From: Hoyosella altamirensis | GTDB taxonomy: Bacteria > Actinomycetota > Actinomycetes > Mycobacteriales > Mycobacteriaceae | NCBI RefSeq assembly: GCF_014191505.1 | Contig: NZ_JACHWS010000003.1 | Coordinates: 62,001-126,000, forward strand | DNA length: 64,000 nt | Direction of reading: 5' to 3' | Shown here: one piece after another, positions 17,628 to 26,364 of the stretch | Position numbering within the stretch: the stretch's first letter is position 1 | Layout: the number at the start of each line of letters is the position of its first letter | Notes under the pieces: generated by a model | Told to the model about the DNA's origin: nothing | The model's database searches: none | Seen by the model: only the letters and a program-made list of their open reading frames with translations | Program-made: the position numbers and the translations under genes

Positions 17628-18626
17628 ATGAGCAATCCGCACCGTAGAGGCGGACGTTTCGGGGGCAGGGCAGCGGCAGCAATTCTCGCTGCCGGAGCGC
17701 TCACGATGGCGGGCTGTGCAGCAGACGGAACCGGAGACCTCACACTGGCCACTGGCTCCACCGGCGGTACCTACTATCCGCTCGGTGGCGAGATCGCAAG
17801 CGTGTGGAGCAGCGAACTCGACGACGTCAGTGTCACAGCCACCGTCGGCGGCGCCTCCGTCGAAAACCTAAGGGCGCTTGATCAGGGCGAAGTCGAGCTC
17901 ATCATGTCCGTCAACGCGACTGCTGCAGAGGCGCTTGACGGGGTCGGCGATTTCGCCGACCAGCCGCTGTCCAGCCCGGAGAACATTCGTGCGCTCGGAA
18001 ACATCTACCCCGAGATTCTCCAGATCGTGACAACAGAAGCCAGTGGCATTACGTCGATCGAAGATTTGCGCGACCGCCGAGTCGAGATGGGCCCAGCGGG
18101 AAGCGCTACCTACACGATGGCGGAATCGGTCCTTCGTGCCTACGGGATTGACCCCGCCACCGATCTGGCAGCAACGCTGGACAGCAGCTTTGGTGACGCC
18201 GCAACGAACGTCGGTGATGGCGTCGTCGACGCTGCATTCGGAATCCTCGCCGCGCCCACTGGCAGCATCGAGCAACTGGCAACCACCCACGATGTCGTGA
18301 TGCTGGATATCAGCGGACCTGAGTTGGAGGCCGTCCTCGCGGAAAACGAACTGCTCAGCGCCCATGAGATCCCAGCAGGCACATATTCCGGTGTCGACGA
18401 ACCAAACGCCACGATCACCTCGTGGGCAACGTTGTACACCACAGCTGATCTTGACGAAGAAACCGCATACGAACTTGTCCGAGTGATGTACGAGCATGGC
18501 GACCGGGTCCAGCACTCAGCCGCTCGCGACATGGTTCTCGAAACCGCGGTCGATGGCCTCGGCCCGGTGGAACTGCACCCCGGCGCGCTGCGCTACTACG
18601 AGGAACAGGGCGTCGAAATTCCGTGA
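17628..18626 (+). CDS. TAXI-family TRAP transporter solute-binding lipoprotein
   Basis: Binding component of a TRAP transporter of the TAXI subfamily. The 332-residue precursor has a basic N-terminus (NPHRRGGRFGGR), a hydrophobic stretch and lipobox TMAGC, lipidated at Cys30. The signature LATGSTGGTYYPLGGEIA follows shortly after, as in TAXI proteins. The ATG at 17628 has Shine-Dalgarno GAGAGGA. The gene heads an operon with a DUF1850 protein and a fused TRAP permease. TAXI systems often import dicarboxylates or glutamate; the ligand here is unknown. Confidence 0.93.
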   Translation: MSNPHRRGGRFGGRAAAAILAAGALTMAGCAADGTGDLTLATGSTGGTYYPLGGEIASVWSSELDDVSVTATVGGASVENLRALDQGEVELIMSVNATAAEALDGVGDFADQPLSSPENIRALGNIYPEILQIVTTEASGITSIEDLRDRRVEMGPAGSATYTMAESVLRAYGIDPATDLAATLDSSFGDAATNVGDGVVDAAFGILAAPTGSIEQLATTHDVVMLDISGPELEAVLAENELLSAHEIPAGTYSGVDEPNATITSWATLYTTADLDEETAYELVRVMYEHGDRVQHSAARDMVLETAVDGLGPVELHPGALRYYEEQGVEIP

Positions 18627-18657
18627 CGCTGCTATCCCTGTCACACTTCACGAGCCA

Positions 18658-18688
18658 GCGGGGCGCCCGGTCTTTCCGGGCGCCCCGC
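18658..18688 (+). terminator. Strong hairpin after the TAXI binding-protein gene
   Basis: A perfect 13-bp stem (GCGGGGCGCCCGG paired with its complement) and a TCTTT loop, 31 bp after the binding-protein stop codon. Such intercistronic hairpins raise the level of binding protein relative to permease. Its position argues against translation of the DUF1850 gene starting at 18623. Confidence 0.7.
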
Positions 18689-18697
18689 TTGGCGCGA

Positions 18698-19201
18698 GTG
18701 ACGCAGACTCCCGCGGTGATTTCGCTGCTTCTGGCGATCAGCACCACCGGGGTCGTAACCGCATGCACATCGGGACCGGACCAATTGCAGTTTCAGGTGG
18801 TGAGCGCCGCAGACGGGTCCGTACTTTTCACACACCCGATGGAGCCTGGCGGCATCATCACGATGGACCACGTGCATTCTGTCCATAAACGTCCGGTCCG
18901 CGAGCTCTTCTCCGTCAATACCGAGGGAGCACTCACGATGGAAGAAATGATCTTCGACCGGATGGGCGCTAACCTGCCTTTCGGGCCCGAGACGATTAAC
19001 GGGGTCACCACGACGTTCCTCGAGGAAGATGGTCATTACCGGGTACTGCACCACAGCCGTCCCCTTGGCACGGTGCAGATGCTCGTCGGCGGGCCCAGCG
19101 TGGACCACACCCTCACCATGCCGGACGGGTCCACTGTCCGGATGCTCGAACTGACCCGCCCGCGCGCACGTGTTGAACTGCGCACGAGCCAGTCAGAATA
19201 G
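18698..19201 (+). CDS. DUF1850 lipoprotein of the TAXI-TRAP system
   Basis: DUF1850 proteins are typically encoded between TAXI binding proteins and TRAP permeases, as here. The proposed GTG at 18698 gives a 167-residue precursor beginning TQTPAVISLLL, with a hydrophobic stretch and a lipobox-like VVTAC. The body carries the DUF1850 pattern (HPMEPGGIITMDHVHSVHKRPVRELF). The frame is open to an overlapping GTG at 18623 that would couple to the TAXI stop, but the strong hairpin at 18658-18688 would then fall inside the gene. Neither start has a good Shine-Dalgarno. Its role, probably accessory to transport, is unknown. Confidence 0.82.
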   Translation: MTQTPAVISLLLAISTTGVVTACTSGPDQLQFQVVSAADGSVLFTHPMEPGGIITMDHVHSVHKRPVRELFSVNTEGALTMEEMIFDRMGANLPFGPETINGVTTTFLEEDGHYRVLHHSRPLGTVQMLVGGPSVDHTLTMPDGSTVRMLELTRPRARVELRTSQSE

Positions 19202-19228
19202 ATACCTGATCTGACGAGAGGCGAGGCA

Positions 19229-21925
19229 ATGGCAACCACACCGGCGGGCGGCGCCACCGCTTCACCAGCGAGTGTGAAAGACCTCGAAAAGGACCTTCTC
19301 GAGCTCGAAGAACACAGCTTTGTGGAAAAGCGCGAAGCCACCCGCGTGGACAGGCGAGCCGTATGGCGCTGGCTCGTATTCTTCATCGCGCTTGGCTTCG
19401 CGCTTTTCCACATCATCACATCACCGGTATTCGAAGGCTCACTGCCCTCTCGCCAGCAAGGACCTTTCCACCTCTCGCTCGCTCTCTGCCTGATCTTCCT
19501 GCTGTATCCGGTCAAACCACGGAATTCCAGGAGGCAGCGGTACTTCGGGTGGTTCCTTACAGCATCCGGTTTGATTGCGCTCGCTGCGATTGCAGCGCAG
19601 GGCATCGCCGGGTGGCATGTGGTGCTGCCCGCGCTGGGAGTGCTGTTGCTCGTGCAGGCGGCGCGCTATGTGCCGCTGCGAGCGTGGGGGATTCCCTTCG
19701 CGGATCTGATCCTCGCCGGGCTCAGTGTCTTCACTGGCTACTACGTTTTCACCAACTACGAAACGATTATCCGGACCGCCGGAATTTTGAACCCCACAAA
19801 CATAGCTGTCGGCACGGTAGCCCTACTGCTCATCCTCGTCGCAGCGCAACGGGTCCTGGGGAGCGCTCTCGTCATCCTTGCGACGCTGATGCTGGCCTAC
19901 GCCTACTACGGCCCGATGTTGCCGGGCTTCCTGCGCCACCCTGGATACAGCGTCGACCGTATCGTGAATACGTCCTTCTTCACCGATGAGGCAGTGTTCG
20001 GAACTCCCATCCGGGTGTCCGCTACCGTCATCTTCCTGTTCCTCATCTTCGCGGCGATGCTGCAGCGCACAGGGATGGAGCGCTTTTTCACCGACGGTGC
20101 GTTAGGTGCAACAGGGTGGTCGACTGGTGGCACAGCGAAGGTTGGTGTCGCGACCAGCGCTTTCTCGGGGACGATCACTGGCTCGTCGGTGGCGAACACC
20201 GTCAGCAACGGCGCCTTCACAATCCCGATGATGAAGAAGTCCGGTTACAAGCCCAACTATGCGGGTGCGGTTGAAGCGGCCTCGTCGACTGGTGGCCAGA
20301 TCGCGCCGCCCATCATGGGTGCGGGCGCCTTCATCATGATGGAAATCACGCGGATCCCCTACTCGGAGATTCTGAAAGCGGCGATCATTCCTGCGGTTTT
20401 GTTCTTTACCGCTCAGTTTGTGGTGATCCACTTTGACTCGAAACGCCTCGGTATCGGTGGAATACCTAAAGCTCTGCTGCCCAGTGTCCGGCAGTTGATG
20501 GCCGCGAAAGGGTACTTGCTGATCCCGATCGTGGCGATCTTCATGCTTCTCTCGATGGGATTCAGTCCTGGTTTCGCAGCTATGGCGTCGATCGGCATTG
20601 CAATTGGCATCAACATTCTGATCCAGGTCTTCGCACCTGCCGTCGTCGCGGTTGCTCCCGCGCATGGGGAGATGAATCCGCCGCCCCCGCCGACATCCAG
20701 CCGGCTAGCTGGCAGCGCGCAACTCCTCGGGTTCTTCGGTCTCGCGGTGGGTGTCGCGTGGCTCGGGTTCCAGGCGGTTGCCGCAATCGCGCCAGACATG
20801 TCGCGTTTGAACAGAATGACGGTTGTCGCATTGTCTTTGGGCGTGCTCGTCGCGCTGACGGTTCAGATCACGGCGAGGCGGAAAGGTTACGAGATCGATC
20901 CGGACCTGAACGCACCGCTGAAGACCGTCGCCCTCCGGACCGGTCAAGTTCTTGTGCCTTTCTTCGTCACGTTCCTGGCGTTGTGGCTTGTGAAGACGCT
21001 TGTCGAGGCGATGCTTCCTGGCGTTGGGCGGGCCTGGACGATCGTCATACTCGCGTTTGCGTATGCAGCGGTGACCACACCGCTTGTTGCGCTGTTCGCG
21101 AGATGGCGCAACGAATCAGAGGACAAACTTTCGCTCGCGACGTTCGCTGAGGGGCTTGTCAGCGCGACGCGGATCGCGCTGCCCATTGTGGTCGCGTGCG
21201 CGACCGCAGGGATTCTCGCGGGAATGATCACGTTGACTGGGCTTGGCCATAAGCTTGCTGATGGGCTCATCAGTCTCGGTGGCGGGCATCTCATTCCGGT
21301 TCTCGCGCTGTCGATGCTTGCGTGTTTAATTCTCGGCATCGGTTTGCCGACGACAGCGAACTATGTCGTCACTGCGACGCTCGCAGCACCTGCAATCATC
21401 GTTCTTCTGCAGGGTGACCTGTCTGAGCCCACGATGGCGATCATCTTGTCCGCGCATTTGTTCGTCTATTACTTCGGTGTGATGGCGGACATCACGCCGC
21501 CTGTGTGTCTAGCAGCGTACGCAGCGTGTGGTGTTTCCGGCGGTGACCCGATTCGCACTGGCGGCAATGCTGTTCGTATCGCTGTTTCTGGTTTCGTGGT
21601 GCCCTTCATGTTTGTGATAAGCCCCGAGTTGCTTCTGCAGAATGTGACGTGGATTCAGGGCATCCAGGCCGCGGCGACGTCTCTTGCTGGTGTGTTCTTC
21701 CTCGGAATCGCAGTGGTGGGGTTCTTCCGAACGAAGATCAGCTGGGCTGAGCGCATCGCTCTGGCTGTTTCAGGCGTACTGCTGTTGCATTTCAGCTGGA
21801 CCGCTGACCTGGCTGGGCTCGCAATTGGTCTCACAATCACCGTAATTCACTATCGGCGAGGGAAGGCGCGGGAAGCAGCGCCTGCAAACAGAGAGCTGAG
21901 TGATGTCCCGACTTCAGAAGTCTGA
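19229..21925 (+). CDS. Fused TRAP transporter permease (DctQM type)
   Basis: A large inner-membrane protein of 898 residues, the fused small-plus-large permease of TAXI-TRAP importers. A cytoplasmic N-terminal helix precedes many transmembrane segments, including the conserved ATSAFSGTITGSSVANTVSN loop and the second-half GIGLPTTANYVVTATLAAPA motif. The first about 220 residues correspond to the DctQ-like part. It uses ion gradients rather than ATP. It lies 27 bp after the DUF1850 gene and is the last gene of the operon; its 3' end overlaps convergent recX by 12 bases. Confidence 0.94.
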   Translation: MATTPAGGATASPASVKDLEKDLLELEEHSFVEKREATRVDRRAVWRWLVFFIALGFALFHIITSPVFEGSLPSRQQGPFHLSLALCLIFLLYPVKPRNSRRQRYFGWFLTASGLIALAAIAAQGIAGWHVVLPALGVLLLVQAARYVPLRAWGIPFADLILAGLSVFTGYYVFTNYETIIRTAGILNPTNIAVGTVALLLILVAAQRVLGSALVILATLMLAYAYYGPMLPGFLRHPGYSVDRIVNTSFFTDEAVFGTPIRVSATVIFLFLIFAAMLQRTGMERFFTDGALGATGWSTGGTAKVGVATSAFSGTITGSSVANTVSNGAFTIPMMKKSGYKPNYAGAVEAASSTGGQIAPPIMGAGAFIMMEITRIPYSEILKAAIIPAVLFFTAQFVVIHFDSKRLGIGGIPKALLPSVRQLMAAKGYLLIPIVAIFMLLSMGFSPGFAAMASIGIAIGINILIQVFAPAVVAVAPAHGEMNPPPPPTSSRLAGSAQLLGFFGLAVGVAWLGFQAVAAIAPDMSRLNRMTVVALSLGVLVALTVQITARRKGYEIDPDLNAPLKTVALRTGQVLVPFFVTFLALWLVKTLVEAMLPGVGRAWTIVILAFAYAAVTTPLVALFARWRNESEDKLSLATFAEGLVSATRIALPIVVACATAGILAGMITLTGLGHKLADGLISLGGGHLIPVLALSMLACLILGIGLPTTANYVVTATLAAPAIIVLLQGDLSEPTMAIILSAHLFVYYFGVMADITPPVCLAAYAACGVSGGDPIRTGGNAVRIAVSGFVVPFMFVISPELLLQNVTWIQGIQAAATSLAGVFFLGIAVVGFFRTKISWAERIALAVSGVLLLHFSWTADLAGLAIGLTITVIHYRRGKAREAAPANRELSDVPTSEV

Positions 21926-22507
21926 CGAAGTCGCTTCCGGGTCGGGAAGTTCGATATCGGCCCCGGAACGTTCGGCGATGACCTGCTTGACCACGCTGTA
22001 GGCGAGCCCCGGCGCATAGCCGCGGCGTGACAGCATGCCGATGAGTTTCCGCGTTGCGCGCTCCTGCTCCGCGCGATCGGACCAATTGATCGTGTTTGCG
22101 CGCTCGAGACGCTGGGCGGCGAGAGCGTATGCGCGGGAGCGTTCAGCATCGTCCGTGATCGTAGATAAGGCCTGATCGACATGCGCGTCGTCGACGCCTT
22201 TGCGGCGCAGCTCGACGGCGAGCGCTCGTCGGCCGCGCCCGGCGTGGGTGTGGCGGGAACGTACCCACGTTTCCGCGAACTCCGCATCATCAATAAGACT
22301 GACAGCGGTGAGTCGATCGAGGACCGATTCGCTGATGTGTTCGGGAATTCCTTTGCGCGCGAGCTTTTCACGCAGCTCGACGCGAGTGTGTGACCGCGCG
22401 CCGAGCCATCGTAGGCACAAGCTTCGAGCGTGTGCCTGCCATTCCTCCGGGGAACGCTGCTTCTCAGCGCTCTCCGGAGTTTCCTCTTGGTTTCCACCGC
22501 TGCTCAT
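21914..22507 (-). CDS. recX: Regulatory protein RecX
   Basis: RecX binds RecA filaments and limits RecA activity. The 197-residue protein has the three-helix tandem-repeat architecture with the typical CLRWLGARSHTRVELREKL first repeat and AEFAETWVRSR in the middle. It lies 18 bp downstream of recA on the same strand, as in mycobacteria. The first about 25 residues (NQEETPESAEKQRSPEEWQ) are polar and not conserved. It ends in an acidic tail (DIELPDPEATSSDF). Confidence 0.93.
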   Translation of the reverse strand: MSSGGNQEETPESAEKQRSPEEWQAHARSLCLRWLGARSHTRVELREKLARKGIPEHISESVLDRLTAVSLIDDAEFAETWVRSRHTHAGRGRRALAVELRRKGVDDAHVDQALSTITDDAERSRAYALAAQRLERANTINWSDRAEQERATRKLIGMLSRRGYAPGLAYSVVKQVIAERSGADIELPDPEATSSDF

Positions 22508-22525
22508 TGGGCAAAACTCGACTGG

Positions 22526-24655
22526 CTAGAACTCGACGGGGGTGGATTCTGCTTCCTCGCTGACTACCGCACCGATACCCAGCTTTTCGAGGATCTTCTT
22601 TTCGACCTCGTTGGCGATATCCGGATTCTCGATGAGGTATCGGCGTGCATTTTCTTTGCCCTGTCCAAGCTGGTCGCCATCGTAGGTGAACCACGAGCCT
22701 GACTTCCGGATAAAGCCCTGATCGACGCCCATGTCGATGAGCGATCCTTCACGGCTGATGCCCTTGCCGTAAAGGATGTCGAACTCTGCCTGCTTAAACG
22801 GCGGTGAGACCTTGTTCTTCACAACTTTGACCCTGGTGCGGTTACCGACAGCGTCGCCACCGTCCTTGAGTGTTTCGATCCGGCGCACATCGAGTCGAAC
22901 GGAAGCGTAGAACTTGAGCGCCTTACCGCCGGTGGTGGTTTCGGGAGAGTTGTGAACCATCACTCCATCAACGAAATAGTTGTGGTTGCCCTCAACTTCG
23001 ATGTCGAACCGGTTCATTGACCGTGTTTTCGGCTTGATGTGGACGTCGAGGACCTGGGCCGGCACGAGCCGCTGGGTCACTTCAACGAACTCGGGCGCGA
23101 GGGTGTTCTGTCCCCGGAATCGCGGCAGCAGCTTATAGTCCATGCTCGGAGCTATATACGGCGCAACGATCTCCTGGAACTGCGCGCTCGCCTGAGTGGA
23201 GAAGGTCAGAACAGCAACCTCCCTTGCGCCCGCGGTGCGCAAGCGAACATCGAGCCCATAGGTGTCGCGCAGATAGTCGCGTACCCGGCAACGAGAGCCT
23301 TCGCTCATCGCCTCGACGCAGATTTCGATCCGGCCGCTTCCTCCACGTGTGCGCCGCTGCTTCCCCTCCGAGCGGACACTAAATGATCCGTCGTCCATGT
23401 ACCACACCGCCAACGCCAGGGGCGTAAGAGCCTTGAGGTACTCCTCTGAAAAGAACTTCTTTCCATCGCCCAGATACACGGCCCGATGCAGTTCGGCGAG
23501 TTCAGGAAGTGGCGCTAAGTCGACGAACTTCGCTCCCGTTGAGCCCACTCGAGTTGAGTGCCCAATGTTGCCGAGCAGTTCTGTTTTCCAGTCAAGGTAC
23601 TCATGCTGTTTCTCGCCATGTCCCATTCGGAATCTGACGCCATTTCTGCCACGCCGGTTCGGTGAAAGACTGCCATCTCCCATGAGGGCGCCAAGAACCA
23701 CCTGGAACTGCTGTTCACTTAAGCGGTGCGGTTCAGTCACCATCACGCAGTCACCGGTAATCACATCGCCGGCTTCCGACCAGCCACCGGGAGTGCGGAT
23801 GAGGTGGTTGGGGGTAGCAGCGAACTGCGAGCGTCCATTGCCTCCGGACTTCTCGACCGTGAACTGCAGGAATTGCTCGGCAGGGCCGTTGTTGAACCAG
23901 TTCACTACGCGGCGAGGCACAATACTGTCGCTATCCGGGTCGTAAGAGAGAACCTCGACGTCCATCTTATTGTTGACGATCTTGCCGATCTTCTCGGTCG
24001 ACCCGTCAGCAAGCACGACCCTCGTGTTGTATGCGAAGCACCCGAACATGACTCCGATCTTCTCGCGCAACTGATTGATGAAGATCGCGGTAGTACCAGA
24101 ACTGCTGAGGGCTGACGTCATCTTCCGCAGAGCCTGGCTCATCAGACGAGCCTGTAGGCCAACGTGGCTATCGCCCATTTCACCTTCGATCTCCGCACGC
24201 GGCACAAGAGCCGCCACCGAGTCGATAACGATGATGTCGAGCGCGCCGGAACGTGTCAGCATGTCCGCGATCTCAAGCGCCTGCTCCCCCGTGTCGGGCT
24301 GCGAAACGAGTAAGGCATCAGTGTCGACACCCAGTGCTTTCGCGTACTCCGGATCAAGCGCGTGCTCGGCGTCGATGAATGCTGCTATGCCCCCGGCTCG
24401 CTGCGCGTTGGCGACAGCATGGAGCGCCACCGTGGTCTTGCCAGAAGATTCCGGGCCGTAGATCTCAATGACTCGGCCTCTTGGCAACCCTCCAATACCC
24501 AGCGCCACGTCCAGCGCGACTGATCCCGTAGGTATTGTTGAGATAGGTGGCCTGACCTCATCACCAAGGCGCATGACCGAACCTTTACCGAAGTTCTTGT
24601 CGATCTGCGCGAGCGCGAGTTCAAGTGCCTTTTCCCGATCGTATGCCGGTGCCAT
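22526..24655 (-). CDS. recA: Recombinase RecA precursor with intein
   Basis: Encodes a 709-residue precursor of the DNA strand-exchange and SOS co-protease RecA. Residues 1-205 and 570-709 are the exteins, 345 residues when joined, the normal RecA length. Walker A GPESSGKT is at 67-74 and [15 protein letters not shown] ends the N-extein; the C-extein resumes [20 protein letters not shown]. Between them lies a 364-residue intein. The ATG at 24655 ([10 protein letters not shown]) is chosen over one 16 codons upstream because it starts the conserved sequence. Upstream are a RecA-NDp promoter (24727-24749) and a LexA box (24839-24852). recX follows after 18 bp and DUF3046 lies upstream. Confidence 0.97.
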   Translation of the reverse strand: MAPAYDREKALELALAQIDKNFGKGSVMRLGDEVRPPISTIPTGSVALDVALGIGGLPRGRVIEIYGPESSGKTTVALHAVANAQRAGGIAAFIDAEHALDPEYAKALGVDTDALLVSQPDTGEQALEIADMLTRSGALDIIVIDSVAALVPRAEIEGEMGDSHVGLQARLMSQALRKMTSALSSSGTTAIFINQLREKIGVMFGCFAYNTRVVLADGSTEKIGKIVNNKMDVEVLSYDPDSDSIVPRRVVNWFNNGPAEQFLQFTVEKSGGNGRSQFAATPNHLIRTPGGWSEAGDVITGDCVMVTEPHRLSEQQFQVVLGALMGDGSLSPNRRGRNGVRFRMGHGEKQHEYLDWKTELLGNIGHSTRVGSTGAKFVDLAPLPELAELHRAVYLGDGKKFFSEEYLKALTPLALAVWYMDDGSFSVRSEGKQRRTRGGSGRIEICVEAMSEGSRCRVRDYLRDTYGLDVRLRTAGAREVAVLTFSTQASAQFQEIVAPYIAPSMDYKLLPRFRGQNTLAPEFVEVTQRLVPAQVLDVHIKPKTRSMNRFDIEVEGNHNYFVDGVMVHNSPETTTGGKALKFYASVRLDVRRIETLKDGGDAVGNRTRVKVVKNKVSPPFKQAEFDILYGKGISREGSLIDMGVDQGFIRKSGSWFTYDGDQLGQGKENARRYLIENPDIANEVEKKILEKLGIGAVVSEEAESTPVEF
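22949..24040 (-). other. RecA intein with LAGLIDADG endonuclease domain
   Basis: A protein-splicing element of 364 residues inserted after Gly205 of RecA, within FG/SPETT. Visible splicing residues are Cys1 ([20 protein letters not shown]), block [11 protein letters not shown], and the C-terminal [13 protein letters not shown] with penultimate His and terminal Asn, followed by Ser+1 of the extein. Two LAGLIDADG-type motifs, [10 protein letters not shown] (about 114-123) and [10 protein letters not shown] (about 211-219), show a homing-endonuclease domain with both acidic residues present. The site and sequence style match the M. leprae RecA intein as I remember it, not the M. tuberculosis one, which is elsewhere in RecA. 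Confidence 0.95.
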
Positions 24656-24726
24656 CGTTGCTGCTCTCCTCTTCCCGCGCTGACTCCGCAGACTCAGCGC
24701 CACGTTCCGTTCCCGGAGTTACCGCT

Positions 24727-24749
24727 ACAGTACGACCGAGCACTGACAA
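24727..24749 (-). promoter_or_regulatory. RecA-NDp (PafBC-type) promoter of recA
   Basis: On the minus strand TTGTCAGTG (24741-24749), 8 bases, then TACTGT (24727-24732). This matches the mycobacterial LexA-independent DNA-damage promoter consensus (TTGTCRGTG, N8, TANNNT), which is activated by PafBC. It lies about 70 bp before the recA ATG. Confidence 0.85.
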
Positions 24750-24838
24750 TTTTTGTCTCCCGCGCCCGCATTGTGGATAACACGTACTAAGCACGCATCC
24801 TGTGGACAGTCAGCACGCTTACACGAACATGACTATAC

Positions 24839-24852
24839 CGAACACCTGTTCG
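24839..24852 (-). promoter_or_regulatory. LexA (SOS) box upstream of recA
   Basis: CGAACACCTGTTCG, the core of the actinobacterial/Bacillus-type SOS box (CGAAC, N4, GTTCG), about 185 bp upstream of recA. On the minus strand a TATAGT sits just downstream of the box as a possible -10, so this is probably the LexA-controlled second promoter. Confidence 0.85.
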
Positions 24853-24882
24853 AATAGGTACACAACACGCCCGGATTCGTCC

Positions 24883-25077
24883 TCACCAGCGGTCGCGCGG
24901 GATGTCGAAATCGTCACACAACGCCCACCACACATCGCGCAGGCTTTTGCCTTGGTGAAGCGCTACCGACGCCGTCACACCGCCCATGGCGATAAGAACG
25001 TGGTCGCGCAACACAGAATCACCAAGCACTGGACCGAACTCGGCTCGAACACGATCGTGAAACTCCGTGAGACGCAC
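24883..25077 (-). CDS. DUF3046 protein
   Basis: A 64-residue protein (RLTEFHDRVRAEFGPVLGDS; C-terminal WWALCDDFDIPRDRW) of the DUF3046 family, found next to recA in mycobacteria (Rv2738c). No catalytic motif is seen and its function is unknown. The start is a GTG at 25077. It lies 30 bp upstream of the LexA box on the same strand as recA. In M. tuberculosis a DUF3046-like segment is, as I recall, also fused to PspN (Rv2742c), which links the family to the envelope-stress cluster found about 3 kb away here. Confidence 0.88.
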   Translation of the reverse strand: MRLTEFHDRVRAEFGPVLGDSVLRDHVLIAMGGVTASVALHQGKSLRDVWWALCDDFDIPRDRW

Positions 25078-25184
25078 TCCACCACCGTAGCGCTCTTCCG
25101 CGCACCCTCATTGCCCACGCCGAGTAGCCACCACATGGTGAATTAGGACGAGAACTGGCCTGAACAATCTCTAGTTTGGGCTGC

Positions 25185-26351
25185 ATGACCACCTCGCACG
25201 AACCACCCCGGGAAATGCCAGCACCCTTCCGCATCAACGTTCGGCAGGACCAGATCGACGATCTCAATGATCGCCTCGCGCGCACACGCTGGCCTGATGA
25301 CCTGCCCGGCGCTGGCTGGAAGTACGGTGTACCTGGGTGGTATCTCAAGGAACTCGCGGACTACTGGCGCAGCTCGTACGACTGGCGGACGCACGAAGCT
25401 CAACTGAACGAACACCCCCAGTACCTCGCAGAGATCGATGGCCAGCAGATCCATTTCATGCACATCAGATCTCCCGAATCCGATGCGCTGCCGCTGCTGC
25501 TGATACACGGATGGCCGAGCTCGATCGTCGACTTCTCAGCCATGATCAGTCCGCTGACCAGCCCGCGTACACACGCCGCCGCTCCCTCGGACGCGTTTCA
25601 CCTGGTCATTCCGTCGCTGCCGGGGTTCGGATTCTCCGGTCCGACCCGAAACAAGGGCGAGGCAACGACCAGCAACTACGCCACGGTTCTCAAGAAGTTG
25701 ATGAAGCAGCTGGGGTATGACCGCTACGGCGCGCATGGCGGTGACCTCGGCTCGCTTGTAGCCCCTGAGTTGGGCCGGATAGATACCCGACACGTAGTCG
25801 GCGTGCACATGAACGGGCCACTCACGGTGCCGGCTTGGGACGCTGACCCTGCGATGTTCCCTGAGGAGGAACAAGAACCACTGGCACAACTCATGTCGTG
25901 GGCAGAAGGTGAGGGCTCCGGGTACGCAGCCATTCAGGGTGACCGCCCACAGAACATCGCTTACGGACTTGTCGATTCCCCGGCCGCGCAACTGGCGTGG
26001 ATCACCGAACATTTCAAGAATCTGACCGACCCTGCTAAGGAACTGCCCGAGGATGCCGTGGACAAGGATCAGTTGCTCACCAATGTCAGCATCTACTGGT
26101 TCACCGCCACTGCCGGCTCGTCCGCGCGGATCTACAAGGAGTCAACAGATTGGGGCGAGTCGAAAGAGAGTTCTGGCGTGCCCACCGGAGCCGCCATCTT
26201 CCCGGGAGACGTGACACTCCGCAGCATTCTTGAGCGCGAGAACAACGTGGTGCACTGGTCGCGATTTGAGCGTGGCGGACATTTTGCGGCGATGGAGGTT
26301 CCTGACCTGCTGACGGAAGACATCCAGACATTCTTCCGGCCGCTCCGCTGA
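25185..26351 (+). CDS. Epoxide hydrolase, alpha/beta-hydrolase fold with EHN domain
   Basis: Probably opens epoxides to diols in the cytoplasm. The 388-residue protein has the N-terminal epoxide-hydrolase domain (PFRINVRQDQIDDLNDRLA, WRTHEAQLN) and then an alpha/beta-hydrolase core: oxyanion motif HGWP (108-111), nucleophile Asp187 in AHGGDLGS, and a C-terminal catalytic His in ERGGHFAAMEVP. It is of the microsomal type (EphX/EphG-unrelated). The ATG at 25185 is preferred to a TTG three codons upstream. It replaces the limonene-epoxide-hydrolase-like gene found near this position in M. tuberculosis. It is convergent with the glycosyltransferase gene. Confidence 0.9.
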   Translation: MTTSHEPPREMPAPFRINVRQDQIDDLNDRLARTRWPDDLPGAGWKYGVPGWYLKELADYWRSSYDWRTHEAQLNEHPQYLAEIDGQQIHFMHIRSPESDALPLLLIHGWPSSIVDFSAMISPLTSPRTHAAAPSDAFHLVIPSLPGFGFSGPTRNKGEATTSNYATVLKKLMKQLGYDRYGAHGGDLGSLVAPELGRIDTRHVVGVHMNGPLTVPAWDADPAMFPEEEQEPLAQLMSWAEGEGSGYAAIQGDRPQNIAYGLVDSPAAQLAWITEHFKNLTDPAKELPEDAVDKDQLLTNVSIYWFTATAGSSARIYKESTDWGESKESSGVPTGAAIFPGDVTLRSILERENNVVHWSRFERGGHFAAMEVPDLLTEDIQTFFRPLR

Positions 26352-26364
26352 TGAGCCCGCTCAG

